Of a stretch of DNA of 53,504 nucleotides, positions 34,913 to 43,806 are shown piece after piece (the first letter of the stretch is position 1; each line of letters opens with the position of its first letter). A program made the translations under genes and the position numbers. Source of the DNA: Nocardioides sp. SYSU D00038 (lineage in GTDB: Bacteria > Actinomycetota > Actinomycetes > Propionibacteriales > Nocardioidaceae); NCBI RefSeq assembly GCF_016924665.1, contig NZ_JAFFJT010000011.1:1-53504 (forward strand), written 5' to 3'. The notes beneath the pieces were generated by a model, which was not told the DNA's origin, ran no database searches, and saw only the letters and a program-made list of their open reading frames with translations.

Positions 34913-34940
34913 TTTGCGCTGGCGCCGCAGTTGGTACTGT
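34913..34940 (+). promoter_or_regulatory. candidate promoter of the cold-shock gene
   Basis: TTTGCG (34913-34918), 16 bp, TACTGT (34935-34940). It implies a 5' leader of about 165 nt. Confidence 0.45.
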
Positions 34941-34990
34941 CGTGACAGCAACAGGTGCAAGTTCCAGCTGGTCTGACGCCTAAGGAGTAC

Positions 34991-35077
34991 GTGATCCAAC
35001 GGCGTTTCTGCTTCGTGGTTCCCATCCACGAGTCGGAGCGACGTGTCACCGCATCTATTGCGGGGTCGTCGAAGTGA
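34991..35077 (+). promoter_or_regulatory. possible 28-codon leader ORF in the structured csp leader
   Basis: GTG 34991 to TGA 35075-35077 gives a basic peptide beginning [17 protein letters not shown]. It is preceded by CTAAGGAGTA (34980-34989), the same ten bases that precede csp (35094-35103). The leader also has hairpins CGTGG/CCACG, CGCA/TGCG and GTCAC/GTGAC. SD spacing is short (3 bases from GGAG), so translation is doubtful. Confidence 0.35.
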
Positions 35078-35111
35078 CGATCTCTCGCCCCGACTAAGGA
35101 GTAAACGAGCA

Positions 35112-35315
35112 ATGGCTCAGGGCACCGTGAAGTGGTTCAACGCTGAGAAGGGCTTCGGCTTCATCGCGCAGGAGGACGGCGGCGACGACGTCTTCGTGCA
35201 CTACTCGGCGATCCAGACCCAGGGCTACAAGTCCCTGGACGAGAACCAGAAGGTCGAGTTCGACGTCACCCAGGGCCCGAAGGGCCCGCAGGCGGAGAAC
35301 GTCCGTCCCGTCTGA
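35112..35315 (+). CDS. cold-shock protein (CspA family)
   Basis: 67-aa OB-fold single-strand nucleic acid chaperone. Contains RNP1 KGFGFIAQ and RNP2 VFVHYSAIQ, begins [14 protein letters not shown]. Length and sequence are typical of actinobacterial CspA-type proteins. The ATG follows CTAAGGAGTAAACGAGCA. A long leader (about 34947-35111) with several hairpins precedes it, as in cold-inducible csp genes whose mRNA folding controls translation, and a strong terminator follows. Confidence 0.95.
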   Translation: MAQGTVKWFNAEKGFGFIAQEDGGDDVFVHYSAIQTQGYKSLDENQKVEFDVTQGPKGPQAENVRPV

Positions 35316-35336
35316 CCTGTTCCTGGTCTGACATCC

Positions 35337-35373
35337 CTCGAGGCCTCCACCCCCTGTGGGTGGGGGCCTCGAG
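35337..35373 (+). terminator. csp terminator hairpin
   Basis: CTCGAGGC-CTCCACCC and GGTGGGG-GCCTCGAG pair over about 16 bp with a 5-6-base loop, 21 bp after the stop. Confidence 0.85.
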
Positions 35374-35528
35374 CATGTTCGGTCCCCGCCCGGGTACCGA
35401 CTGGTCATCCCGGGTGGTCGCAGGACCACCCGCACGGATCAGGTCCACCGTGCTGCGCGACCACGTACGCTGGACCCAAGAGTTCACCAGGCGTTCTCCA
35501 CGACGCCGAGGGCGCGAGGGAGGTTCGG

Positions 35529-35702
35529 GTGTACGACCAGTTCGACGTCACGCTCGAGGACTCCGACCTGCTCGGTGAGGTCGAGCTCACGACCAACCTG
35601 ATCATCGCGGCCAGCGAGGCCGACGAGCACCTCTCCACGACCGAGATCGACGAGATCCTCGGCGTCGTGCCCCAGTCGCCGCAGGCTCCGTCCGCCGACT
35701 GA
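35529..35702 (+). CDS. small acidic hypothetical protein (57 aa)
   Basis: Begins MYDQFDVTLEDSDLLGEVE, then LTTNLIIAASEADEHLSTTEIDEILGVV. Strongly acidic, soluble, no Cys. GTG start preceded by AGGGAGG at ideal distance, which makes it a convincing real gene despite its size; longer frames upstream lack a ribosome-binding site. It is monocistronic between csp and the copper operon. I do not recognise a function. Confidence 0.7.
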   Translation: MYDQFDVTLEDSDLLGEVELTTNLIIAASEADEHLSTTEIDEILGVVPQSPQAPSAD

Positions 35703-35763
35703 ACGTCCGCCCCTGGCACTCGCCGGGTCCGGGCGGCCGTGATCGGGGCCTCCTCCCGCGCAC

Positions 35764-35791
35764 TTGCATTCATACCCTAGGGGGGTAGGGT
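35764..35791 (+). promoter_or_regulatory. csoR leaderless promoter with CsoR-type operator
   Basis: TTGCAT (35764-35769), 16 bp, TAGGGT (35786-35791), and the ATG seven bases on (35799). The imperfect palindrome TACCCTAGGGGGGTA (35773-35787) fills the spacer and touches the -10; it matches the GC-tract palindromes bound by CsoR repressors. Confidence 0.7.
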
Positions 35792-35798
35792 TATCGCC

Positions 35799-36092
35799 AT
35801 GAGCGAGCACCAGCACGGCTACCTCCACCGCAAGGAGGACCACCTCAAGCGGCTGCGCCGGATCGAGGGGCAGGCCCGCGGCCTGCAGCGGATGGTCGAG
35901 GAGGAGCAGTACTGCATCGACGTCCTCACCCAGGTCTCGGCGATGACGAAGGCGCTGCAGTCGTTCTCGCTGGCGCTGCTCGAGGAGCACATGAACCACT
36001 GCGTGGTCGACGCCGCCCGGGCCGGCGACGCCGAGGCGCGCGACAAGGTGACCGAGGCCATGGACGCGATCACGCGCCTGGTCCGGTCCTGA
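35799..36092 (+). CDS. csoR: copper-sensing repressor CsoR
   Basis: 97-aa all-helical metal-sensing repressor. Cu(I) ligands are visible: Cys in EQYCIDVLTQ, then His and Cys in LEEHMNHCVVDA. DHLKRLRRIEGQARGLQRMVEE is the DNA-facing signature. Without Cu(I) it should bind the palindrome at its own promoter and silence csoR-copZ-copA. Transcript appears leaderless. The His-rich N-terminus (SEHQHGYLHRK) is short. Confidence 0.93.
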   Translation: MSEHQHGYLHRKEDHLKRLRRIEGQARGLQRMVEEEQYCIDVLTQVSAMTKALQSFSLALLEEHMNHCVVDAARAGDAEARDKVTEAMDAITRLVRS

Positions 36093-36106
36093 CGAGGAGG
36101 AGCCCC

Positions 36107-36313
36107 ATGAGCGAGACCCAGACCTACACCGTCAGCGGGATGACCTGCGGCCACTGCGTCGCGTCGGTGACCGAGGAGCTGACCGAGCTGCCCGGCGTCG
36201 AGGACGTCGCCGTGACGCTCGAGACCGGTGCGGTCGTCGTGACCAGCGCCGCCCCGCTCGACCGCGCCGCCGTCGCCGCGGCCGTGGCCGAGGCGGGCTA
36301 CGAGCTGGCATGA
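36107..36313 (+). CDS. copZ: copper chaperone CopZ (heavy-metal-associated domain)
   Basis: 68-aa ferredoxin-like HMA domain. Metal site GMTCGHCVASV near residue 15, with ELPGVEDVAVTLETGAVVV following. Expected to deliver Cu(I) to the CopA ATPase and possibly to CsoR. Starts 14 bp after csoR with GGAGGAG upstream; its stop overlaps the next ATG. Confidence 0.93.
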   Translation: MSETQTYTVSGMTCGHCVASVTEELTELPGVEDVAVTLETGAVVVTSAAPLDRAAVAAAVAEAGYELA

Positions 36314-37239
36314 GCACCGCGGCCCGCGTCGCGGCGTTCGTGGGGGCACTCGCGGTCGTGTTCGCCGCCGCGCTGGGCCTGGGCCGGCTCACCGGCTCGC
36401 CCGCCCCGGCTGCCCAGCCCGAGCACCAGCCCGAGCACCAGCCCGAGCAGGCCGGCGCCGGGCACACCGCCGGGCACACCGCCGGGCAAGCAGGCGGGCA
36501 CGCAGGGCCGGTGGGGCTCGAGCGCTCGGCCGACGGTTTCTCGATCGAGCTGGCCGAGCCGGTGGCGACCGCCGGCAGGCGCGGCCTGGCCTTCGTCGTG
36601 CGCGGACCCGACGGTGAGCCGGTGGTCGACTACGAGGTGCAGCACGAGAAGGAGCTCCACCTGGTCGTCGTCCGCCGCGACCTGACGGGGTTCCAGCACG
36701 TCCACCCCGAGCTCGACGAGGCCACCGGCACCTGGACCACCCGGGTCGACCTGACGCCCGGCACCTGGCGGGTGCTGGCCGACCTCGACCCCGCCGCGGG
36801 CGACCCGGTCGTGCTCGGCACCGACCTCCACGTCGCGGGCACGACGACGCCGAGGCCGCTGGGGGACGATCGCCTCGACGGCGCCGTCGGTGGCTACGAC
36901 GTCACGCTCGCCGGTGGGCTGGCCGCGGGTCACGAGACCACGCTGACCGCGACCGTCAGTCGCGACGGCGTGCCGGTCACCGACCTCGAGCCCTACCTGG
37001 GCGCCCTGGGTCACCTGGTCGCGCTGCGCGACGGCGACGTGGGCTACCTCCACGTCCACCCCGAGGAGAGTGACCACCACGGCCCGGCGGTGACGTTCGC
37101 GACCACGTTCCCGAGCGCCGGCCGCTACCGGCTGTTCCTGGAGTTCCAGCACGAGGGCACGGTGCGGATGGTGCCGTTCACGGTCACCGTCACGGACGGA
37201 GGTGACGAGCATGGGCACGACGAGTCCGGAGCACACTGA
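36310..37239 (+). CDS. membrane-anchored His-rich protein of copper operon
   Basis: 309 aa. One N-terminal hydrophobic segment ([19 protein letters not shown]) serves as anchor or signal, followed by a low-complexity His/Gln/Glu/Gly linker (residues about 38-65: [20 protein letters not shown]). The external part has [23 protein letters not shown] and FLEFQHEG, and the C-terminus is [13 protein letters not shown]. The repeated H-x-H-P motifs in beta-strand context suggest metal binding outside the membrane. It overlaps copA by 29 bp, so it belongs to the copper operon. No known enzyme family recognised; a periplasmic-type copper buffer is an inference. Confidence 0.78.
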   Translation: MSTAARVAAFVGALAVVFAAALGLGRLTGSPAPAAQPEHQPEHQPEQAGAGHTAGHTAGQAGGHAGPVGLERSADGFSIELAEPVATAGRRGLAFVVRGPDGEPVVDYEVQHEKELHLVVVRRDLTGFQHVHPELDEATGTWTTRVDLTPGTWRVLADLDPAAGDPVVLGTDLHVAGTTTPRPLGDDRLDGAVGGYDVTLAGGLAAGHETTLTATVSRDGVPVTDLEPYLGALGHLVALRDGDVGYLHVHPEESDHHGPAVTFATTFPSAGRYRLFLEFQHEGTVRMVPFTVTVTDGGDEHGHDESGAH

Positions 37240-39469
37240 CCTCGAGGACGTCGAGCTCGCCATCACCGGGATGACCTGCGCCTCGTGCGCCAACCGGATC
37301 GAGCGCAAGCTCAACAAGCTCGACGGCGTGACCGCGTCGGTCAACTACGCCACGGAGAGGGCGCGCGTGTCGTTCCCGCCGACCGTCGCTACCGAGCTGC
37401 TGCTCGACACCGTGGCCGCGGCGGGGTACGCCGCGGCGCTCCCCGAGCCGGAGCCCGAGCCGGGGGGCGGGCCGGACGCCGCCGACCCGGACGTCGTGCC
37501 CGACCCCGAGCTCGACGCGCTGCGTCAGCGCCTGGTGGGGTCGGCGCTGCTGACCCTGCCGGTGGTGGTGCTGGCGATGGTGCCGGCCTGGCAGTTCGAC
37601 CACTGGCAGTGGGCCTCGCTGACCCTGGCCACGCCGGTCGCGGTGTGGGGCGCCTGGCCGTTCCACCGGGCCGCGTGGGTCAACCTGCGGCACGGCGCCA
37701 CCACGATGGACACGCTGGTCTCGATGGGGGTGCTGGCGGCGTACGCGTGGTCGCTCGTCGCGCTCTTCCTCGGCACCGCCGGCGACCCCGGGATGACCCA
37801 CGGGTTCTCGTTCGGGATCGAGCGCAGCGACGGCCTGGGCAACGTCTACCTCGAGACCGCCGCTGGTGTGACGACGTTCCTGCTGGCCGGGCGCTGGTTC
37901 GAGAAGCGCTCCAAGCGCCGGGCCGGAGCCGCCCTGCGCGCCCTGCTGTCGCTCGGCGCCCGCGAGGCGACGCTGCTCCGCGACGGGGTCGAGCAGCAGG
38001 TGCCGGCGGGGTCGCTGGCGGTCGGCGACACCTTCGTGGTGCGCCCCGGCGAGACGGTGGCGACCGACGGGGTCGTCGAGAGCGGCGCCTCGGCCGTCGA
38101 CGTCTCGATGCTCACCGGCGAGTCGGTGCCCGTCGACGTCGGGCCCGGCGACCCCGTGGTGGGCGCGACCGTCAACGCCTCCGGGCGGCTGGTCGTCCGC
38201 GCCACCAGGGTCGGCAGCGACACGCAGCTGGCCCGGATGGCCCGGCTGGTCGAGGAGGCCCAGCACGGCAAGACCCAGGCGCAGCGCTTGGCCGACCGCG
38301 TCTCGGGGGTCTTCGTGCCGCTGGTCATCGCGCTCGCGGTGGGCACCGTCGGCTACTGGCTCGGCACCGGGTCGGGCGCCACGACGGCGTTCTCGGCCGC
38401 GGTGGCGGTGTTGATCATCGCCTGCCCCTGCGCGCTCGGCCTGGCCACGCCCACGGCCCTCATGGTCGGCACCGGCCGCGGCGCCCAGCTCGGCATCCTG
38501 ATCCGCGGGCCCGAGGTGCTCGAGTCGACCCGCAGGGTCGACACGGTCGTGCTGGACAAGACCGGCACGGTGACCACCGGCCGGATGGCGCTGGTCGAGG
38601 TGCGGCCGGCGGCCGGGCAGGACGAGGCGGAGCTGAGGCGGCTGGCCGGCGCGGTCGAGGCCGCCAGCGAGCACCCGATCGGCCGGGCCGTCGCGGGCCC
38701 GGGCCCGCACCCGGAGGTCACCGGGTTCCGCGCGCTGGCCGGCCTCGGGGTGCTCGGCACCGTCGAGGGGCGCGAGGTGCTCGTGGGCCGGACCGGGCTG
38801 CTGGTCGAGCACGGACTCGAGGTGCCCGCCGAGGTGGCTGCCGCGGTCGACGAGGTCGAGGCCGCCGGTCGGACGGCGGTCGCCGCCGGCTGGGCGGGCC
38901 GGGCCCGCGGCGTGCTCGCGGTCGCCGACACGGTCAGGGACACCTCCGCCGCCGCGGTCGCCTCGTTGCGGGGGCTGGGCCTCGAGCCGGTGCTGCTCAC
39001 CGGCGACCACGAGCGCGCGGCCCGGGCGGTCGCGGCCGAGGTCGGCATCGACCGGGTGGTCGCCGGGGTGCTCCCCGAGCAGAAGGTCGCGGTGGTCTCC
39101 GACCTCCGTGCGGAGGGCCGCACCGTGGCCATGGTCGGCGACGGCGTCAACGACGCCGCGGCGCTCGCCACCGCCGACCTCGGCATCGCGATGGGCACCG
39201 GCACCGACGCCGCCATCGAGGCCAGCGACCTGACGCTGGTGAGCGGCGACCTCCGGGTTGCGGCGGACGCCGTCCGGCTCTCGCGGCGCACGCTCGGCAC
39301 GATCCGGGGCAACCTGTTCTGGGCGTTCGCCTACAACGTCGCCGCGCTGCCGCTGGCCGCCGCGGGGCTGCTCAACCCGATGCTGGCCGGGGCCGCGATG
39401 GCGCTGAGCTCGGTGTTCGTGGTGACCAACAGCCTGCGGCTGCGCGGCTTTCGGCCCCTGGCCCGCTGA
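37211..39469 (+). CDS. copA: copper-exporting P1B-type ATPase CopA
   Basis: 752 aa. N-terminal HMA domain with [10 protein letters not shown]; transmembrane metal site [10 protein letters not shown]; phosphorylation site [13 protein letters not shown]-binding ASEHPIG (HP motif); hinge [12 protein letters not shown]; actuator TGES. Pumps Cu(I) out of the cytoplasm. ATG 37211 is preferred to GTG 37202 because GGAGG lies eight bases before it. The gene ends 4 bp before the convergent unknown gene, with no room for a separate terminator. Confidence 0.95.
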   Translation: MGTTSPEHTDLEDVELAITGMTCASCANRIERKLNKLDGVTASVNYATERARVSFPPTVATELLLDTVAAAGYAAALPEPEPEPGGGPDAADPDVVPDPELDALRQRLVGSALLTLPVVVLAMVPAWQFDHWQWASLTLATPVAVWGAWPFHRAAWVNLRHGATTMDTLVSMGVLAAYAWSLVALFLGTAGDPGMTHGFSFGIERSDGLGNVYLETAAGVTTFLLAGRWFEKRSKRRAGAALRALLSLGAREATLLRDGVEQQVPAGSLAVGDTFVVRPGETVATDGVVESGASAVDVSMLTGESVPVDVGPGDPVVGATVNASGRLVVRATRVGSDTQLARMARLVEEAQHGKTQAQRLADRVSGVFVPLVIALAVGTVGYWLGTGSGATTAFSAAVAVLIIACPCALGLATPTALMVGTGRGAQLGILIRGPEVLESTRRVDTVVLDKTGTVTTGRMALVEVRPAAGQDEAELRRLAGAVEAASEHPIGRAVAGPGPHPEVTGFRALAGLGVLGTVEGREVLVGRTGLLVEHGLEVPAEVAAAVDEVEAAGRTAVAAGWAGRARGVLAVADTVRDTSAAAVASLRGLGLEPVLLTGDHERAARAVAAEVGIDRVVAGVLPEQKVAVVSDLRAEGRTVAMVGDGVNDAAALATADLGIAMGTGTDAAIEASDLTLVSGDLRVAADAVRLSRRTLGTIRGNLFWAFAYNVAALPLAAAGLLNPMLAGAAMALSSVFVVTNSLRLRGFRPLAR

Positions 39470-39473
39470 CGGG

Positions 39474-40580
39474 TCAGCAGGTCGCGAACAGCACCGGCCC
39501 GGAGCCGAGGTCGGAGACGATGAAGCTGCCCTCGACGGGCTCGAGCTCCATCGTCACCACCTCGCCGTCGGCCTCGACCCGGCCGAGCTCGAACCGGTCG
39601 GCGAACCCGCCGCCCTGGCCGGGGGCCGGGCCCGAGGCGAGGGTGCTGCGGGCGTCGGCGTTGCGCCGCGCCTGGTCGTCGTCCTCGAACGACATCACGA
39701 CCCGGGCGGTGCCGTCGGGCAGCGAGCCGAGCAGGAAGCCGGTGAGCGGGTTCACCTCGCCGGCGGCGGCGACGAGCTCGTCGGCCTCCGCCTGGTCGTC
39801 GCCGTCGGCCTGGGCCATCGACAGCGCCGTGCAGGCGCGGTCGTCGGCGTAGGCGACCGCCGAGAGCGGCTCGCCGGCGCGGCCGACCACCTGCTCGACG
39901 CCGTCGACGCCGCGGTCGCCGTCGAGCGCCGTGGCGAGGTAGTCGGCGTTGTCGCTGCCGATCACCAGGTGCTCATCGGCGTCGATGGCGAGGTTCTGGA
40001 ACTGGGGTGAGATGCCCGAGCCGGGCGCGAGGTCGGCGATCAGCTCCTCGCCGCCGACCCACACCCCGTCCTCCTCGTCGGGGCGGGTGAAGCCCAGTCC
40101 CTCGAGGCCGTCGCCGAGCGCCTCGAGGTCGACGGAGTCGGGCATCTGCAGCAGCGCCACGGCGCCCGACTCGCCCTGGGCGAGCAGCTCCCACTCGACG
40201 TTCTCGGGCGAGAAGCCGAACAGGTCGTCGAGGAACGCCGCGGAGTCGACCATCGAGGAGGCCGAGGTGAGGTCGGCGTCGAAGCCGAGGTCGAGCAGCG
40301 CGTCGAGGTCGCCTTCGGGGGCGTCGAGCTCGCGGCGTACGCCGGCCCAGTCGGTCCAGGCGAACCGCTCCGACCCCGACGGCGCCAGGTCGACCGCCCG
40401 CTCGAGCTCGGTGCGGGAGTGGTCCTGCCAGACGCGCACCCCGACGACCGCGACGGCGGCGACGAGCACCAGGACCAGCGGGACCAGCAGGGCCAGGAGC
40501 GGCCTGCGCGCCCGCGTGGGCAGCCAGCGGGGCAACCTGGTCTCCTGTCGTCGACGAACTGGTGTGAGACTAGTCGCCAT
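39474..40580 (-). CDS. membrane-anchored protein of unknown function
   Basis: 368 aa. Basic N-terminus then one TM segment (LLALLVPLVLVLVAAVAVVGVRV, residues about 28-50), then an acidic external domain of about 315 aa with few motifs (LLDLGFDADLTSASSM, FSPENVEWELLAQG, LPDGTARVVMSFED) ending in a Cys. Resembles actinobacterial DUF3352-like proteins, but I am not sure of the family. Its ATG overlaps the divergent mutT1 ATG in CCATGG. The frame runs upstream to 40703 but only through mutT1. Confidence 0.7.
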   Translation of the reverse strand: MATSLTPVRRRQETRLPRWLPTRARRPLLALLVPLVLVLVAAVAVVGVRVWQDHSRTELERAVDLAPSGSERFAWTDWAGVRRELDAPEGDLDALLDLGFDADLTSASSMVDSAAFLDDLFGFSPENVEWELLAQGESGAVALLQMPDSVDLEALGDGLEGLGFTRPDEEDGVWVGGEELIADLAPGSGISPQFQNLAIDADEHLVIGSDNADYLATALDGDRGVDGVEQVVGRAGEPLSAVAYADDRACTALSMAQADGDDQAEADELVAAAGEVNPLTGFLLGSLPDGTARVVMSFEDDDQARRNADARSTLASGPAPGQGGGFADRFELGRVEADGEVVTMELEPVEGSFIVSDLGSGPVLFATC

Positions 40581-41490
40581 GGCGAGCGCCCCAGCCCCGC
40601 GGGACCCCGCGGTGATCGAGGCAGCGGGCGTGGTCGTGTTCCGTCCCGGCAAGCGGGTGCTGCTCGTGCACCGCCCCAAGTACGACGACTGGTCGTTCCC
40701 CAAGGGGAAGCTCGAGCGGGGCGAGCACGCCTGCGTCGCCGCGGTGCGCGAGGTCGCCGAGGAGACCGGCCTGCACGTGCGGCTGGGCCCGCCGTTGTCG
40801 GCGCAGCGCTACGCGGTCAAGGGCCGGCCCAAGCGGGTGAGCTACTGGACCGGTCGCGCGGTGGGCAGCCCCGACGTCAGCGGCTACGAGGCCAACGACG
40901 AGGTCGACCGGCTCGGCTGGTTCGAGCTCGACGCGGCCCGCGACCGGCTCAGCTACCCCCACGACCTGGCCACCCTCGAGGAGGCCGTCGGGCTGCGGCG
41001 CAAGACCCACACCCTCGTGGTGCTGCGCCACGCGACCGCGCGGAGCCGCAAGTCGTGGCGGGCCGACGACCGCACCCGCCCGCTGCTGCAGTCTGGCCGG
41101 GTCCAGGCGTTCCGGCTGGTGCCCCAGCTGGCGGCGTACGACGTGCGGCGGCTGGTCAGCTCGTCCTCGACGCGCTGCGTGGAGACCCTGGAGCCGTTCG
41201 CCGGGACCACGGGCTGGAAGCTCGAGACCGACGACGTGCTCTCGGAGGAGGGCGCCAGCCAGCGGGGGGTCGAGCGGCTGGTGCGCTCGGTCGTCGACGA
41301 CCTGCTCGAGCGCAAGGCCGACGCGGGAGGGACCGTCGTGTGCACCCACCGTCCGGTGCTGCCGTGGGTCACCGAGGCCGCCGGGGTGGCGCCGGACGTC
41401 ACCGAGCCGGGCCTCGAGCCCGGCGAGATGCTCGTGCTCCACCTGCGCCGCGGCCGGGTGGTGGCCGCCGAGCGCCACACCAGCCGCTGA
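40579..41490 (+). CDS. mutT1: MutT1-type Nudix hydrolase fused to histidine phosphatase
   Basis: 303 aa. Nudix domain (residues about 8-140) with the full box GKLERGEHACVAAVREVAEETGL. C-terminal histidine phosphatase domain starts VVLRHATARSR and has TRCVETLEPF and VVCTHRPVLPW. This architecture is that of mycobacterial MutT1, which removes 8-oxo-dGTP and diadenosine polyphosphates. ATG 40579 has no Shine-Dalgarno; a leaderless mRNA or a start slightly downstream (GTG 40612) is possible. It neighbours the pst and ppk phosphate genes. Confidence 0.88.
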   Translation: MASAPAPRDPAVIEAAGVVVFRPGKRVLLVHRPKYDDWSFPKGKLERGEHACVAAVREVAEETGLHVRLGPPLSAQRYAVKGRPKRVSYWTGRAVGSPDVSGYEANDEVDRLGWFELDAARDRLSYPHDLATLEEAVGLRRKTHTLVVLRHATARSRKSWRADDRTRPLLQSGRVQAFRLVPQLAAYDVRRLVSSSSTRCVETLEPFAGTTGWKLETDDVLSEEGASQRGVERLVRSVVDDLLERKADAGGTVVCTHRPVLPWVTEAAGVAPDVTEPGLEPGEMLVLHLRRGRVVAAERHTSR

Positions 41491-41520
41491 GTCAAGGCCT
41501 CCGCGCCCGCTCCCGGGCTT

Positions 41521-41542
41521 GTTCACGTGTTGTCCGTCTCAC
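41521..41542 (+). promoter_or_regulatory. possible distal Pho box
   Basis: GTTCACGTGTT followed directly by GTCCGTCTCAC: two 11-bp units, the second weak. Confidence 0.35.
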
Positions 41543-41575
41543 CCTCGCGCGCGCGTGGCCGTTCGGCCCTCCCGA

Positions 41576-41597
41576 GTTCACTCCTCGTTCACCGACG
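41576..41597 (+). promoter_or_regulatory. Pho box-like direct repeats upstream of pstS
   Basis: GTTCACTCCTC and GTTCACCGACG are 11-bp direct repeats, the unit length and GTTCA core of PhoP sites in Streptomyces. They lie about 73 bp before pstS and imply induction under phosphate starvation. Confidence 0.65.
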
Positions 41598-41669
41598 ACC
41601 CCGGAGCCGGACACCTGCGCTGCCTAACTTCGCTGGCGTAGTGACCCGAGAAGACTCAGGAGAACCGAA

Positions 41670-42785
41670 GTGAAGAGCACTTCCATCCGCCGGGCGATCG
41701 TCCCCGGCATCGCCGCCCTCGCGCTGGTCTTCAGCGCCTGTGGCGCCGACAACGAGGGCGACGGCAGCACCGACGGCGACGGCGGCGGCTCCAGCAGCCT
41801 CGCCGGTGAGCTCAACGGCGGCGGCGCGTCCTCGCAGGAGGCCGCCCAGGGTGCCTGGATCGTCGGCTTCCAGGACGAGAACCCCGACGTCACCGTGAAC
41901 TACGACCCGGTCGGCTCGGGCGGTGGCCGGGAGAGCTTCATCTCCGGCGCCTTCCCGTTCGCCGGCTCCGACGCCTACCTCACCGACGACGAGGGCGAGC
42001 TCACCGCCGCCACGGAGCGGTGCGAGGGCTCGGCGCCCATCGAGATCCCCAACTACATCAGCCCGATCGCGATCATCTACAACGTCGAGGGCGTCGACGA
42101 CCTGAACCTGTCGCCGGCCACCCTGGCGGGCATCTTCGCCGGCAAGATCACGAAGTGGAACGCCGAGGAGATCGCGGCCGACAACCCCGACGCGACGCTC
42201 CCGGACGCGGACATCAACCCCGTCCACCGCTCCGACGAGTCGGGCACCACCGAGAACTTCACCGACTACCTCGACGCCGTCGCCGGCGACGTCTGGACCG
42301 AGGGTGCGCTCGAGGTCTGGCCGCAGCAGTACGGCGGCGAGGGCGCCCAGGGCACCTCGGGCGTCGTCTCCGCGGTCGGCAGCGGCACCAACGCGATCGG
42401 CTACGCCGACGCCAGCCAGGCCGGTGACCTCGGCGTCGCCAACATCGGGGTCGGCGAGGACTTCGTCGCCCCGACGCCCGAGGCCGCCGCGAAGATCCTC
42501 GAGGTCTCGCCGCGGGTCGAGGGTCGCGACGCGAACTCGATCGTGTTCGACCTCGACCACGAGACCCAGGAGGCCGGGACCTACCCGATCGTCCTGACGT
42601 CCTACCTGATCGCCTGCCCGAGCTACCCCGCGGGCGACGAGGGCGAGCTCGCCAAGGCCTACCTCGGCTACATCGTCAGCGAGGCCGGTCAGGAGCAGGG
42701 CGCGGCCGAGGCCGGCTCGGCCCCGCTCAGCGAGGAGCTGCGCACCGAGGTCGCGGGCATCGTCGACGCGATCCAGGTCGGCTGA
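41670..42785 (+). CDS. pstS: phosphate ABC transporter substrate-binding lipoprotein PstS
   Basis: 371 aa. Lipoprotein signal with lipobox VFSACGAD (Cys near residue 25) and Ser/Gly/Asp-rich linker. Binding domain: LNGGGASSQEAAQ, YDPVGSGGGRESFISG, FAGSDAYLT, VHRSDESGTTENF, all phosphate-contact loops of PstS. GTG start with CAGGAGA upstream. First gene of pstSCAB. Confidence 0.95.
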   Translation: MKSTSIRRAIVPGIAALALVFSACGADNEGDGSTDGDGGGSSSLAGELNGGGASSQEAAQGAWIVGFQDENPDVTVNYDPVGSGGGRESFISGAFPFAGSDAYLTDDEGELTAATERCEGSAPIEIPNYISPIAIIYNVEGVDDLNLSPATLAGIFAGKITKWNAEEIAADNPDATLPDADINPVHRSDESGTTENFTDYLDAVAGDVWTEGALEVWPQQYGGEGAQGTSGVVSAVGSGTNAIGYADASQAGDLGVANIGVGEDFVAPTPEAAAKILEVSPRVEGRDANSIVFDLDHETQEAGTYPIVLTSYLIACPSYPAGDEGELAKAYLGYIVSEAGQEQGAAEAGSAPLSEELRTEVAGIVDAIQVG

Positions 42786-42868
42786 CCCCAGGCACCACAC
42801 GACGCACCGGGGTCCGGGTCCACGGGCCCGGACCCCGGAACGCCGTACCACCGCACGAGAGGAACCTG

Positions 42869-43804
42869 GTGGCCACCACCGAACCGACGGGTGTCATCGA
42901 CACCGAGACGTCGACCAAGCGCGGGGACGCGGTCTTCGCCGGGCTGGCGCGCAGCGCCGGCATCCTGATCATGGTCGCGCTCGCCGGCGTCGGCATCTTC
43001 CTGCTGGTCGAGGGCGCCCCGGCGATCAGTGCCTCGGGCGAGCAGGCCTACGGCAAGGACAACATCGTCCTGTTCGTGTGGCCCCTGCTCTACGGCACGC
43101 TGCTGGCGGCCCTGATCGCGATGATCATCGCCACCCCGCTCGCCGTGGGGGTCGCGCTGGTCATCTCCCACTACGCCCCGCGCCGGGTAGCGCGCTCGCT
43201 GGGCTACCTGATCGACCTGCTGGCCGCGGTGCCGAGCGTCGTCTACGGCCTCTGGGGTCGGGCGGTGCTGGCACCGGCGATCCTGCCGGTCTACCAGTGG
43301 CTGTCCGAGACGCTCGGCTGGCTGCCGTTCTTCGAGGGCCCGGCCACCACCGGCCGCACCATCCTCACCGCCTCGATCGTGCTGGCCGTGATGGCGCTGC
43401 CGATCATCACCGCGATCTGCCGCGAGGTCTTCGCGCAGACGCCGCGGATGCACGAGGAGGCCGCCCTCGCCCTCGGCGCCACCCGCTGGGAGATGATCCG
43501 GATGACGGTCTTCCCCTACGCCCGCTCCGGCGTCATCTCCGCGGTGATGCTGGGCCTGGGCCGCGCCCTCGGGGAGACCATGGCGGTCGCGATGGTGCTC
43601 TCGGTGAGCGGCCTCGTGACGATCAACCTGGTCTCGGGCCAGAACCCCTCGACCATCGCGGCCAACATCGCGCTCAACTTCGGCAACGCGTCGGGCACCA
43701 AGATCAACGTGCTGATCTTCAGCGGCCTGGTGCTGTTCGTCGTCTCGTTCGCGGTCAACTTCCTGGGACGCTGGATCGCCTCCCGGGGCCAGGTGAAGGC
43801 GTGA
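42869..43804 (+). CDS. pstC: phosphate ABC transporter permease PstC
   Basis: 311 aa, six TM segments. Permease EAA-like loop: HEEAALALGATRWEMIRMTVFPYARSGVISAVMLGLGRALGETMAVAMV. Also PLAVGVALVISHYAPRR and DLLAAVPSVVYGLWG. GTG start with GAGAGGA. Its stop ends 2 bp before the pstA ATG. Confidence 0.95.
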   Translation: MATTEPTGVIDTETSTKRGDAVFAGLARSAGILIMVALAGVGIFLLVEGAPAISASGEQAYGKDNIVLFVWPLLYGTLLAALIAMIIATPLAVGVALVISHYAPRRVARSLGYLIDLLAAVPSVVYGLWGRAVLAPAILPVYQWLSETLGWLPFFEGPATTGRTILTASIVLAVMALPIITAICREVFAQTPRMHEEAALALGATRWEMIRMTVFPYARSGVISAVMLGLGRALGETMAVAMVLSVSGLVTINLVSGQNPSTIAANIALNFGNASGTKINVLIFSGLVLFVVSFAVNFLGRWIASRGQVKA

Positions 43805-43806
43805 CC

